Below, piece by piece: positions 40,786 through 50,320 of a stretch of DNA of 64,000 nt; position 1 is the first letter of the stretch, and the number at the start of each line of letters is the position of its first letter. Where the stretch lies: NCBI GenBank assembly GCA_012960475.1, contig DUBE01000043.1, positions 186,001 to 250,000 of the forward strand, given 5' to 3'. This stretch comes from Planctomycetota bacterium. Lineage in GTDB: Bacteria; Planctomycetota; UBA1135; GCA-002686595. The notes under the pieces are model-generated. The model was not told where the DNA came from and searched no databases. It was given only the letters and a program-made list of their open reading frames with translations. A program made the translations under genes and the position numbers.

Positions 40786-42089
40786 TCCCGTAGGTAGCCC
40801 AAGTTCTCGGGTAAATGAGCGAGCCCCTGCTCGCCCGCTCCCGCCTCCAGCAATTCCTGCAAATCACCAAGAGGCCGCGCGTCACCCTTGAAGGTCACCT
40901 TGCGCGCATCCGGCTGGGATCCGCTCAGAATCATGACCTCCAGAATCGAACTTGCGTTGGCTTGCTTACCGCTAATGGTAATCTCCACTGGCGTTCCGTG
41001 GTGATTGACGACTGCCACAATCAAGGCGATTGGGCGCGCATGCAGAGTCACCCCGTCGGGTAACTCCACAGTCACCGAGCGCACATCCGTGTAGGAAGGC
41101 AACAACTCTTCGGCCAGAGAACGGCCCGCATCCAGCACCCAAAGGGCACGCTCAAGCAATGTATTGAGGACGATGTCAGTGACCTCTTCGCGCCGGATCA
41201 ACTGAATGACCCGCTCTTGATCCTCGGCGCGACGCTCATCGCTCTCGTGCCGCTCCATGAAATGAACCAATTGAGTCACGGCCTGCAGCAAGTGCAGACA
41301 AGTGGAAATATGCCCTCGGAGAAGAAGCAGGCGCGGATCAGACGACTCCCGCCCGGTGTTCTTGATATGCGTATCGTAAGCGGACTGCAGATTGTGCACC
41401 GTGGCCTCGAACACCCGTGCGTGTTCTTCTCGGCAATACTTGACCAGGATCTTGTCCCGTTGATCTGCGGACTCGCAGGTAGTCAATCCGGCTTGATCAA
41501 GCATCTCACAGGCTTGCAGATACTTGCTGGCTACCTCCGCAATACGCTGATCCTCATCAACCAGGTCCTGAATCCCCAGGGTGCGGGGCAGCCGGAAATT
41601 CACCGGCAGGGGCCCTACAGGGCCATACACCGCCGGATCCTGGGCCACATCAATGCCTATGGCGGAAGCCTCCTCAAGCAAGCCCTTGAGCAGGGTCACG
41701 AGAGAACGCTGCACAAAATCCCGACCTCGACCGAGGCCCTGATCGAGGGCCTCCCCCTGATCAGTGCCCACATGTCCGTGAATACCGTAGCCCTCAAGCC
41801 GCCGATGCAAATGCTCCAAGGAGAGCCCGGCCAGACTGAACCCACGAATAGAGGCGGTCAATTCGGTGAAGAAGTGATAACGGGAATTCCAGCGAGCGCC
41901 GTAATCGTCAAGGCAGACTTCAAGCTCGTCCGCTTCACTGTGGAGCTCGAACAGATCTCGCTTGCCCCAGTGAACATCGCCCCTGGAAAAAAGCGCCCTC
42001 GCACGCAGAAACAGGCCATCCGACGCTCCAGCAAGCAGACGGGCAAAGTCGTCTTCGGGAACCAGCTTCTCAAGGGGGATTTCCGACAT
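40782..42089 (-). CDS. HPr-like phosphocarrier domain fused to a long N-terminal region of unknown function
   Basis: C-terminus VTVELPDGVTLHARPIALIVAVVNHHGTPVEITISGKQANASSILEVMILSG; start assigned to MSEIPLEKLVPED. Confidence 0.8.
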   Translation of the reverse strand: MSEIPLEKLVPEDDFARLLAGASDGLFLRARALFSRGDVHWGKRDLFELHSEADELEVCLDDYGARWNSRYHFFTELTASIRGFSLAGLSLEHLHRRLEGYGIHGHVGTDQGEALDQGLGRGRDFVQRSLVTLLKGLLEEASAIGIDVAQDPAVYGPVGPLPVNFRLPRTLGIQDLVDEDQRIAEVASKYLQACEMLDQAGLTTCESADQRDKILVKYCREEHARVFEATVHNLQSAYDTHIKNTGRESSDPRLLLLRGHISTCLHLLQAVTQLVHFMERHESDERRAEDQERVIQLIRREEVTDIVLNTLLERALWVLDAGRSLAEELLPSYTDVRSVTVELPDGVTLHARPIALIVAVVNHHGTPVEITISGKQANASSILEVMILSGSQPDARKVTFKGDARPLGDLQELLEAGAGEQGLAHLPENLGYLRD

Positions 42090-42272
42090 TGTTTTGGCGC
42101 TAGACCCCATTGTACCCCCCCATACCCCCTCACGACGCCCTCCGGAGGCCCATTTAGGCAAAGAGCGCTCAAGGGAAGGGCCTCTTCATTCCGATCAAGA
42201 ATCAGGCACGAGCACCCTCCTGCCCCCCTTTCTCCCGCCACCACCCAACTGTCACCCCTGGGGAGGCCCGCC

Positions 42273-43079
42273 ATCAGCTCTGAACGCTGCCTTGAAACCT
42301 ATCTCGTCGAAATCAACGAGGTCTCTCTGCTGACCAGGGAGGAGGAGACTGCCCTCGGAACCCGAATCCAAGCGGGCGACACAGCCGCCCGGGAGCGCAT
42401 GATTCGCGCCAACCTTCGGCTGGTGGTCTCCATCGCGAAGCTCTATTCGGGACGAGGCATGCCCCTCCAAGATCTGATCGCAGAGGGCAACATCGGCCTC
42501 ATGCGGGCAGTGGAGAAATTCGACCCCGAGGCAGGCTGCCGCTTCTCCACCTATGGCAGCTGGTGGATCAAGCAGTCAATTCGGCGCGCCCTGACCAACA
42601 CCGTGCGCTCGGTGCGCGTGCCTGGCTACATGTCGGAGAACCTGAACAAATGGCGCTCCACCGCCACCGAGTTGACCTATGTCCTCGGTCGCAGTCCTAC
42701 GGTGGAAGAGGTCGCCCAGGAACTCGGCATTCCCAGCGAATCCTGGCCGCTGCTCAAACAGACCCTCGAGAACACCTCTGGCGGCCAGGTTTCCCTGGAC
42801 CTCCTGAGTCAGAACCAGGACACAGTAGAGGACCAGCGAGTGGTCACGCCGGACGATTCCGTCACTCAGAAGGACCTGATTTCTCGCCTTCGCGAGTTGT
42901 TGGGAACTCTAAGCGAACGGGATGGAACGGTTCTGCGCCTGCGCTACGGCCTCGATCCTGGCAGTGAGCCCATGACCTTGAAGGCCATTGGCCAGCGGGT
43001 GGGGGTCACTCGCGAGCGAGTGCGACAGATCGAGCAAAGCGCTTTGCGCTGCCTGTACGAGACCCTCGACGAAGGCTAG
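42273..43079 (+). CDS. RpoD/SigA-family sigma-70 factor, possible ATC start
   Basis: ANLRLVVSIAKLYSGRGMPLQDLIAEGNIGLMRAVEKFDPEAGCRFSTYGSWWIKQSIRRAL; GVTRERVRQIE. No ATG/GTG/TTG near the expected N-terminus; GGGGAGG-6 nt-ATC at 42260-42275. Confidence 0.85.
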   Translation: MSSERCLETYLVEINEVSLLTREEETALGTRIQAGDTAARERMIRANLRLVVSIAKLYSGRGMPLQDLIAEGNIGLMRAVEKFDPEAGCRFSTYGSWWIKQSIRRALTNTVRSVRVPGYMSENLNKWRSTATELTYVLGRSPTVEEVAQELGIPSESWPLLKQTLENTSGGQVSLDLLSQNQDTVEDQRVVTPDDSVTQKDLISRLRELLGTLSERDGTVLRLRYGLDPGSEPMTLKAIGQRVGVTRERVRQIEQSALRCLYETLDEG

Positions 43080-43106
43080 CAGGTCGCTTGCGGTTATCCT
43101 CCCGCC

Positions 43107-43481
43107 ATGAGGATGGGCATCGACCGCAACCTATTGGCCACGAATGTGGCCAATATGGACCAACTGCAGCGCAAGATCGTTGGGGGGCTATTGGTAGTCC
43201 TTTTCCACAATCCAAGCAGAATCCAGGACCAGGAATGGTTGCTGGAACAACTAACCCAGGTCATGATCCTGGCGGAGGACTTCAAGAGCCCGGAAGCTGT
43301 CCAGGCCTATCTGAAGGCCCATGTGCACGACCTGCTGAACACGGCGCTGCGCATCTTTGGTTGCGTAGGCGAAGATCTGGCACCGCGAGCCACCGAGGGC
43401 ATCACCCATCAGGACGCCATGCTCCTGGCCCTGACATACCTGGACAGACCAGAAACGTCACTGGATAAGCCCAGCACCTGA
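43107..43481 (+). CDS. Hypothetical protein
   Basis: 124-aa ORF between sigma factor and hemW. Confidence 0.65.
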   Translation: MRMGIDRNLLATNVANMDQLQRKIVGGLLVVLFHNPSRIQDQEWLLEQLTQVMILAEDFKSPEAVQAYLKAHVHDLLNTALRIFGCVGEDLAPRATEGITHQDAMLLALTYLDRPETSLDKPST

Positions 43482-43500
43482 AGATTGAGGCACCCAGAGC

Positions 43501-44748
43501 ATGACCTTCCCCCGCACCTCCCCGCCAGCAGCGCCCCTGCCCAGGCCAGAGCCAGGAACCGCGCTCTATGTGCACCTGCCCTTCTGCGCAACCAAGTGCC
43601 ACTACTGTGACTTTTTCTCGGTGCCTGCCGAGGGTCAGGACCTCGAGGGCATGGTTGAATCGATTCTGAAAGAAGCGGCCCAGCGAGCCCCGCGCGCACC
43701 CAAGACCCTCTTCCTGGGAGGCGGCACCCCAAGTCTCTTGCCTGCAAATCTCCTGCAGCGTCTGCTCGACGGCCTGCAGGAGTTGACAGGGTGGCGGGAA
43801 TCAGTGGAGGAGGCGTCGGCAGAATGCAACCCGGAGAGCCTCGATTCGGACAAGGCCAAGGCCCTGCTGGACCTGGGCATTCCACGTCTCTCGGTGGGCG
43901 TCCAGGCCCTGGACGACGAGGTGCTGGAACTCTTTGGGAGGGTCCACAAGGGACAGGACGGATTGCGTGCGCTGGAGGCCGCCAGAGACGCGGGAGTCGC
44001 CCAACTGAGCGCAGATATGATCTATGCCTGGCCAGGACAGACCCTGAAACGCTGGGAGGATGATCTTGGGGCGGTACTGGAGCTAACTACCCAGCATTTA
44101 TCGGCTTACAACCTAACATATGAAGAGGACACGCGCTTCAAGCGTTGGCTGGACCAGGGGCGTCTGTCCAAAGCACCGGAAGACCTGGAACTCGCCCTCT
44201 TCGAGGTCGCCCGCGAGCTCTGTGGGGCCGCTGGGCTTGCCCCGTATGAGGTGTCTAACTACTCGTTATCTGGGCACGAATGTAAGCACAACATCAATTA
44301 CTGGCAAAACGGTACCTATCTGGGCCTGGGTCCCGGCGCAGTCAGCAAGGTAGGCCCCGTTCGGGCAGGAAACCCCCGAGGCATTGCCTCCTACCTCAAG
44401 TGGATCGATACCTGCGGGCACGCCACACAATGGCGCGATGAACCCGACGAGTCGACCCGTCTCGCAGAAGGCTGGTGGCTTGGCTTGCGGCTGGCGGAAG
44501 GCCTGGACCCGGCGGCGGTCAGGACCGCAGCCCACTGGCAAGGCGACCCGGCCCAAGACCCGGCCCTGCCCGTGGCCCGGGAACTGGTGGACCTGGGTTT
44601 ACTGGAGACCAGTGGTCAGGAGGCTCATGAGCGCTTCCGCCTGACTCCCAAGGGGCGCCCTGTGGCCGATGCTATTGCGGTCCAGTTCCTGCGGCAGCTT
44701 GGTGGGAATCAAGACCCCAAGCCAACCCCTGAAGGACCGCTAGAATGA
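43501..44748 (+). CDS. hemW: HemW / coproporphyrinogen III oxidase-like radical SAM protein
   Basis: LPFCATKCHYCDFFS, FLGGGTPSLL, YEVSNYSLSGHECKHNINYW. Confidence 0.93.
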   Translation: MTFPRTSPPAAPLPRPEPGTALYVHLPFCATKCHYCDFFSVPAEGQDLEGMVESILKEAAQRAPRAPKTLFLGGGTPSLLPANLLQRLLDGLQELTGWRESVEEASAECNPESLDSDKAKALLDLGIPRLSVGVQALDDEVLELFGRVHKGQDGLRALEAARDAGVAQLSADMIYAWPGQTLKRWEDDLGAVLELTTQHLSAYNLTYEEDTRFKRWLDQGRLSKAPEDLELALFEVARELCGAAGLAPYEVSNYSLSGHECKHNINYWQNGTYLGLGPGAVSKVGPVRAGNPRGIASYLKWIDTCGHATQWRDEPDESTRLAEGWWLGLRLAEGLDPAAVRTAAHWQGDPAQDPALPVARELVDLGLLETSGQEAHERFRLTPKGRPVADAIAVQFLRQLGGNQDPKPTPEGPLE

Positions 44749-44781
44749 CCGTCCACTTCTCCAACCGGGGGAAGACCTGCC

Positions 44782-45675
44782 ATGACCTTTGCCGACCGTC
44801 TCGACAACGCCATCACCCTCAAGGGCAGCCCGGCCCTGGTGGGCCTCGACCCTTTTCTCGAGCGCATCCCCCCTGAGTTCCCAGCGGCCCGGGACCCCAA
44901 CGCCTCACGCTCCGAGCAGGCAGCCGCCATGGGGGACTTTCTGTGCGCGGTAATCGATCTGATCGCCGATAGGGTGGCCGCAGTCAAACCCCAAGCCGCC
45001 TTCTTCGAAATCTTGGGTGCAGAGGGGGTGGCCCAGTGGGAGAGAGTAATAGCCCACGCCCATGACGCGGACCTCCTTGTCATCGGAGATGTAAAGCGCG
45101 GGGACATCGGCTCCACCGCCGGCGCCTATGCAACGGCCTACCTGACGGGAAGCGCCCAATGCGACCGGCGTACCCTTTGCGATGCAGTCACAGTCAATCC
45201 CCTCTTGGGACACGATTCGATTACTCCCTTCCTGGAAGCCTGCCGCGAAGCCGACGCGGGCATCTATATCCTGGTGCGCACCTCGAACCCTGGCGGAGAT
45301 CAGTTCCAAACCAAGGGTGACCCAACCTTGAGCGAACGCATTGCCGATGCAGTTGTGGCCTGGGGCGAGGAGCTGATGGGGGACTGTGGGCTATCCTCGG
45401 TGGGGGCCGTGGTGGGGGCAACCCACCCCGCAGAACTCAAGTCCCTGAGAAAACGCATGCCGCACACGCCCCTGCTCTTGCCCGGCTACGGCGCCCAGGG
45501 TGCAGGGGCAGAAGATGTGGCCCCAGGCTTCCTGCCAGGCGGTCGCGGCGTACTGGTCAATTCATCCCGCGGCATCCTGTATCCCCAGCGGGATGACCAG
45601 ACCCCTTGGCGTGACGCCACTAGCAAGGCTCTCGATCAGATGCGGGCAGCCCTGGCGGCAGCGGGAGCGACCTAG
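44782..45675 (+). CDS. pyrF: Orotidine 5'-phosphate decarboxylase
   Basis: VGLDPFLERIP, VKPQAAFFE, GDVKRGDIGSTA. Confidence 0.94.
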   Translation: MTFADRLDNAITLKGSPALVGLDPFLERIPPEFPAARDPNASRSEQAAAMGDFLCAVIDLIADRVAAVKPQAAFFEILGAEGVAQWERVIAHAHDADLLVIGDVKRGDIGSTAGAYATAYLTGSAQCDRRTLCDAVTVNPLLGHDSITPFLEACREADAGIYILVRTSNPGGDQFQTKGDPTLSERIADAVVAWGEELMGDCGLSSVGAVVGATHPAELKSLRKRMPHTPLLLPGYGAQGAGAEDVAPGFLPGGRGVLVNSSRGILYPQRDDQTPWRDATSKALDQMRAALAAAGAT

Positions 45676-45677
45676 AG

Positions 45678-47309
45678 GTGCAGGTGTCTCTCAGCTCCCT
45701 GCCCGCTGACATTCTCGGACTCAGCGCAGTGGCCCGGGCCGGGCTCAGTGGCAGTGATGGCAGCGGCCTGCCCCTGGTGCAGCGTCTCGACCAGATCCCC
45801 CGGCCCGCCGAGCACCTAACAGCCCTTGAGCGTGAAACCCTGTCCCGGGATCTGACCCGAGGCCTGGCGGATCTGGACCTGGCGGGCCGAGCGAGAACTT
45901 CGGTTCTGTTGCTCGAACAACCATCCACAAGCTGCGTGATCACCGGCCAGCAACCGGGCTTGGTGGGGGGGCCGCTCTACACGCTTTACAAGGCAATGCA
46001 GGCCTGCCGCTTGAGCCATGAGCTTTCAAATCTATGGGGCCAGCCAGTAGTGCCGCTCTTTTGGAATCACGCGGACGATCACGATTGGGCCGAAGTCCAC
46101 CACGCCTGGCTGCTCAACCACAACCAGGATCTGCAAAAGGTGGGCCTGGCGGGCGCGGGCTCCAGCCGTCTGCCCATCGGGCGAGTTCCCTTGAGCGAAG
46201 AGCCGCATCAACTGCAAGCCATGGGGGCCGGACTGCGCCAGGCATTTGGGGACAGCGTTCACGTGGAATGGGCCCTTGAGGTCCTGCTCCCCCGGGAGGG
46301 AGAAACCCTCGCCCGAGCCCTGACCAGGGGCCTGAATACCCTCCTGGGGGACCACGGCCTGGTGATCATCGAGCCAGACTGGATTCGCCCCACTCTCTCC
46401 CGTGCCCTCTCAAAAGTAATCAGCAGTGATCCCCAGCAAGCTCTCGAGATGGCCACCGATCCGGCCATTGACCCAGCCCATGCTGCGCTGGCCTTTCGCG
46501 TCACCGATGGGGGCCGACGGGCCCTGCGCCCTGGAGGCGAGGGCTTCAAGGAGGACGGCCGCGAGGGCTCCCTGACCCCCGCAGAACTTGCCGCCCTGAT
46601 CTTGCAGGACCCGGACGAGTGGTCCGCTGGAGCCCTGTTGCGGCCGCTGGTCCAAGACATCGCCCTGCCGGTGGCGGCCACGATTGGAGGCTATGCGGAA
46701 TACGCCTATCACCGCCAACTGGTCCAGATCCGAGAGTCCCTGGGCCTGCCAATCACCCCCTTCGCCCCCCGGATAAGTCTGACCTTGGTGGACGGTGAAA
46801 CCCGCCATGCGCTTGACTTGCACAGAACGACCCCTGAGAAGATCATGCGCTCCCGCGGCAACTGGCGTCCTGCAACATCCAAAGCAGACGAGCCACCGAT
46901 CCTTGGACAACTGGAGTCTCTTGAGGAATCTCAGAAGGCAGACCTGATGGCCCTAAACCCGGCCATCAGCCAGCTGGAACCAGCCCTGGCCTCAAGCCTC
47001 AAACGAACGGCCAGTCTGATCGCTAAGGAACTCGCCCGTCTGACCCGCAAGGCGCGACGTGTACACCAAAACCAAAGCGGCAAGGGCGAGCGTCATGTAC
47101 GGCGTTTGAATCACGCTCTGATGCCGCGCGGAGAGCCCCAGGAGCGCGTTCTCACGGCTCTGCAATTTATGGCACCATTAGGCCCTGACTGGGTGAATTC
47201 ACTCTATGCAGAAATGCCCGCCTTGAGCACCGAGCACCTACTGGTTCAATTGCCCGATGCTCCCGAACAAGAACCCGCCAACGACCCTCACACCGAGCCC
47301 GCGCAATGA
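45678..47309 (+). CDS. bshC: Bacillithiol biosynthesis cysteine-adding enzyme BshC
   Basis: VITGQQPGLVGGPLYTLYKAMQACRLS, VPLFWNHADDHDWAEVHHAW; adjacent bshB1. Confidence 0.92.
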   Translation: MQVSLSSLPADILGLSAVARAGLSGSDGSGLPLVQRLDQIPRPAEHLTALERETLSRDLTRGLADLDLAGRARTSVLLLEQPSTSCVITGQQPGLVGGPLYTLYKAMQACRLSHELSNLWGQPVVPLFWNHADDHDWAEVHHAWLLNHNQDLQKVGLAGAGSSRLPIGRVPLSEEPHQLQAMGAGLRQAFGDSVHVEWALEVLLPREGETLARALTRGLNTLLGDHGLVIIEPDWIRPTLSRALSKVISSDPQQALEMATDPAIDPAHAALAFRVTDGGRRALRPGGEGFKEDGREGSLTPAELAALILQDPDEWSAGALLRPLVQDIALPVAATIGGYAEYAYHRQLVQIRESLGLPITPFAPRISLTLVDGETRHALDLHRTTPEKIMRSRGNWRPATSKADEPPILGQLESLEESQKADLMALNPAISQLEPALASSLKRTASLIAKELARLTRKARRVHQNQSGKGERHVRRLNHALMPRGEPQERVLTALQFMAPLGPDWVNSLYAEMPALSTEHLLVQLPDAPEQEPANDPHTEPAQ

Positions 47310-48049
47310 ACACTGACAGTCTGGACCTGCTGATCATCGCAGCCCATCCGGATGATGCCGAGATTGCCTTGGGGGGAACGATCCTGCGCCTCACAGACCG
47401 GGGGTTCAAGGTAGGAATTCTCGACCTCACCGGGGGTGAGATGGGCACCCGAGGAACCCAAGAGGACCGAGCCCAAGAAGCCGCTTCGGCTGGCCGGCTG
47501 ATGGGCTTGACCCTGCGCCGCAACCTAGAATTGCCTGATGGGCGTTTACGGGCCGGAGTTTCCGAGCGTGAAACCGTCGCACACGCCATTTGCGAATATA
47601 AGCCTAATATACTGATAGGTCACTATCCAGATGACCCCCACCCAGACCATCGGGGAGCCGGGCAGCTGGCCCGCGATGGCTGGTATTTATCCGGTCTCCA
47701 GAAGCTAGCGGACAAGAACGGGTGGGGATCCGCCCAGCGGCCCGCCGAACGCTATTGCTTCCATTCCCATACCGCATTCAAGCCCAGCCTGGTGGTGGAC
47801 ATCAGCGCGGTCTTTGAACGCAAGCTTGATGTCATTCGGGCCTATGCGAGCCAGTTAGCTCCCTCAAGCGCTGCGGATGATGGGGGGCATTTCCTCAAAG
47901 GCAGCGACATCTTAGAGCGCGTGACCCACAAGGCCCGCACCTACGGCGAGGCCATTGGGGTGCGTTATGGGGAGCCCCTTCTTTGCCCGGGTCCTCTCAG
48001 TGCCGACGCCCACCTGTTGACGATGTTGGCGGCCGCCCCCCCGCACTAG
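47306..48049 (+). CDS. bshB1: Bacillithiol biosynthesis deacetylase BshB1
   Basis: AAHPDDAEIALGGTI, LTGGEMGTRGT, GHYPDDPHPDHRGAGQL; ATGA overlap with bshC. Confidence 0.92.
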   Translation: MNTDSLDLLIIAAHPDDAEIALGGTILRLTDRGFKVGILDLTGGEMGTRGTQEDRAQEAASAGRLMGLTLRRNLELPDGRLRAGVSERETVAHAICEYKPNILIGHYPDDPHPDHRGAGQLARDGWYLSGLQKLADKNGWGSAQRPAERYCFHSHTAFKPSLVVDISAVFERKLDVIRAYASQLAPSSAADDGGHFLKGSDILERVTHKARTYGEAIGVRYGEPLLCPGPLSADAHLLTMLAAAPPH

Positions 48050-48054
48050 GCCCA

Positions 48055-48150
48055 CGCCAGTCCCAGACATGGATAGGCTTGTCCCGTTGCAGGACCATGT
48101 CGTCCTTGAAGAGGTTACTCAGGCACAGCCCTTCGGAGGCCACGGGCAGG
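48055..48150 (-). pseudogene. Remnant resembling the N-terminal motif of a sialate O-acetylesterase
   Basis: LSNLFKDDMVLQRDKPIHVWDW, then the frame runs into the bshB1 3' end. Confidence 0.5.
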
Positions 48151-48355
48151 TAGCTGGGACCGAGTCCCAGGGTGCTCGGGTCATCGCCTTCCCAGAAACG
48201 GCCCTGTCCGGTCACCACAGACCCCACCTGGTCACCCAAACGTTCCTTCCCCGGAGGAGTGATAGAGCACCTGGATGCCCAACAGGCGTTCAGCTTCCGA
48301 GGGTGACAGGGGCCTCGATCCGCGGGGGCCGCCTTTGTCTTGTAGGGTGAGACCC

Positions 48356-48829
48356 ATGAATCCCAGATCTATCCGAAGCATCCTCATTCCTTGGAGCCTG
48401 GTGCTTGCTGCCTGCAGCGGGCCACCCGAAGGACAGATCGAATCTTCCGACCAGGCCCCGGTCTCGGGCGAGGCTGTCCAGCCGGACGAGGTCGAGCCCC
48501 AGCAGAGCGCGGCGGCAGCGAGTGCGGAAACAGCCAGCCTTCCCGAGGTGCGCTACTACCTGATCGCGGACACGTGACCCTTCTGCATCAAAGTCTCCGC
48601 CGCCGTGAGCGAGCTGGAGCAAGAGTATGAGGGTCGAGCCAGGTTCACGATCGTCTCCCCCGAAGAGACGGCAGCAGCTACAGCTGAGATCGAGGCCTTC
48701 GGATTCACGGATACCAAGCATGGGCTGGTCGTCTTCGACGGAGAGGGCACAGCCCAGTTGAAGCTACCCGGGCACATGTTCGGCCGGGCCGAGATCGAGG
48801 CGGGTTTGAAGAGAGTCCTGGGAGGCTAA
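48356..48829 (+). CDS. Thioredoxin-like lipoprotein, probable selenoprotein (UGA 48575-48577 read as Sec)
   Basis: MNPRSIRSILIPWSLVLAACSG lipobox; YYLIADT-UGA-PFCIKVSAAVSELEQEYEGRARFTIV...; coding continues in frame to TAA at 48827-48829. Confidence 0.88.
48595..48619 (+). promoter_or_regulatory. Candidate bacterial SECIS hairpin
   Basis: CUCC-GC-CGC-[CGUGA]-GCG-a-GC-u-GGAG; loop starts 26 nt after the UGA with G in second position. Confidence 0.6.
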
Positions 48830-48897
48830 CCCCAGCCACGCGTGAACTCGCTTGCGAGAGGCAAGTGAGGTGATGCTGCTCAAGGATCACGGTCTGC

Positions 48898-50034
48898 TCA
48901 GGCGCTCGGCTGCTCCTTCAGGTACAGATCGCGCTTCGGGTACGGGATCTCGATCTCCTCTGCGCGCAGGCGCGTGAGGACCGCATCAAGGATGGTGTCC
49001 ACCACCCTGCCGCGATCCTCAGGGTCATCGACCCACACGAGGAGCTCAAAATCGAGGCTGGACGCCCCAAAGAGCCTGAAGCGCACGCGGGGTTCGGGGG
49101 TTTTGCAGGCGAGGGGTTCCTCTGAGGCGATCTCCATCAAGATCGCGCGAAGGCGATCTGTGTCTGTGTCATAAGCGACACCGACAGGGATCCGCACGCG
49201 CATCTTTGGGCTCGGCCCTGCGGTCTGGTTCACGATCTGAGCGCCGCCGATGACTGCGTTCGGAATCGTAATTTCGATGTCGTCGCGGGTGACTACACGC
49301 GTCGAGCGTAAGCCGATGCTCGTCACCTCTCCGCGGGTCCCCGCCCCCTGCAGGACGATGTAGTCGCCGATTCGGTACGGCGCGTCCGCGATGATGAATA
49401 CGCCAGCGAAGAGATTTGAGAGCGTGTCCTTGGCGGCAAAGCTGATCGCCAAGCCGGCGATCCCGGCGCTCGCAAGCCAGGCCTGAGTGTTCACATCCCA
49501 GACAAGGATCACCCCATAGATGGCGACGCCCACCAGGAGCAATTTGGACAGGTTGGAGAAGAGTGGGAAGGTCCTGTTCTCAACGATCTTGTACCTGTCC
49601 CGCTTCTTGCTCGCGTGGCGCAGAAATCCGTCAATGAGGGTTAGGGTGGCGAAGCTCCAGATCAAAACCAACATGGTCTGGATGACTCGCAGGACGAACA
49701 TGCGCGCGCCCGTGTCGTCGAGTTGGAGATGGACCGCCGCAGCCCAGAACCCATAAAGGACCGTCGTCTGCACGAGGGGCCCAGAGAGATGTTGGAGGGT
49801 AAGGTCGTCAAGCGGCGTCTCGCTGCGTTTGACCCAAACACTGAGGGTCGCTCGAAGGATCCCGCTGACGGCTTTGCCGACGATGACCGCGCCGACAATC
49901 AGAACCACCGCGCCAGCTAGTCGGTTCTCGGTGAGTTCGAGAAGCCAATGAGAGAGGAGGTCATGCAGCGCGCTGGCAGGCACCTCCGCTTGTATATCTA
50001 ATGCTTCGAGCGCTTCTTTCTGAGTGATCCTCAT
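48898..50034 (-). CDS. MscS-family mechanosensitive ion channel
   Basis: AGLAISFAAKDTLSNLFAGVFIIADAPYRIGDYI, GEVTSIGLRSTRVVT. Confidence 0.93.
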   Translation of the reverse strand: MRITQKEALEALDIQAEVPASALHDLLSHWLLELTENRLAGAVVLIVGAVIVGKAVSGILRATLSVWVKRSETPLDDLTLQHLSGPLVQTTVLYGFWAAAVHLQLDDTGARMFVLRVIQTMLVLIWSFATLTLIDGFLRHASKKRDRYKIVENRTFPLFSNLSKLLLVGVAIYGVILVWDVNTQAWLASAGIAGLAISFAAKDTLSNLFAGVFIIADAPYRIGDYIVLQGAGTRGEVTSIGLRSTRVVTRDDIEITIPNAVIGGAQIVNQTAGPSPKMRVRIPVGVAYDTDTDRLRAILMEIASEEPLACKTPEPRVRFRLFGASSLDFELLVWVDDPEDRGRVVDTILDAVLTRLRAEEIEIPYPKRDLYLKEQPSA

Positions 50035-50320
50035 GCGTGCAAGCTACTCCCCGAAAGGGGGCGGCTGATCCATCCGAAACTCCCCAACCGCCCGCCAACC
50101 CCTAACTCTCTCCCGATTGCCTGCCCACCTACCAGTTGGCGTGATGAGCCTCTTGCCCAGGCCCCGCCCTACGAGGATCCTGTTGCCCTTGAAGAAGCGG
50201 CCAGGCGCCTCTCGCAGCTACCCCCCAGGTGACCTCATGGGAAGTCGAGAGGTTGAAGGACCTCCTATCGCAGACCCAGCGTGGCGGGCTCCTCCCCCCC
50301 CCGGGTAGACTGGGCCTTTC

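Noticed and set aside
41217-42272. N-terminal ~350 aa of the 620-aa track ORF
   Set aside because: Antisense to the HPr-fusion gene plus the divergent intergenic region; the sigma factor must begin near 42273.
46255-46275. GTTCACGTGGAA parS-like sequence
   Set aside because: Imperfect palindrome inside bshC, unlike the two perfect sites near parB.
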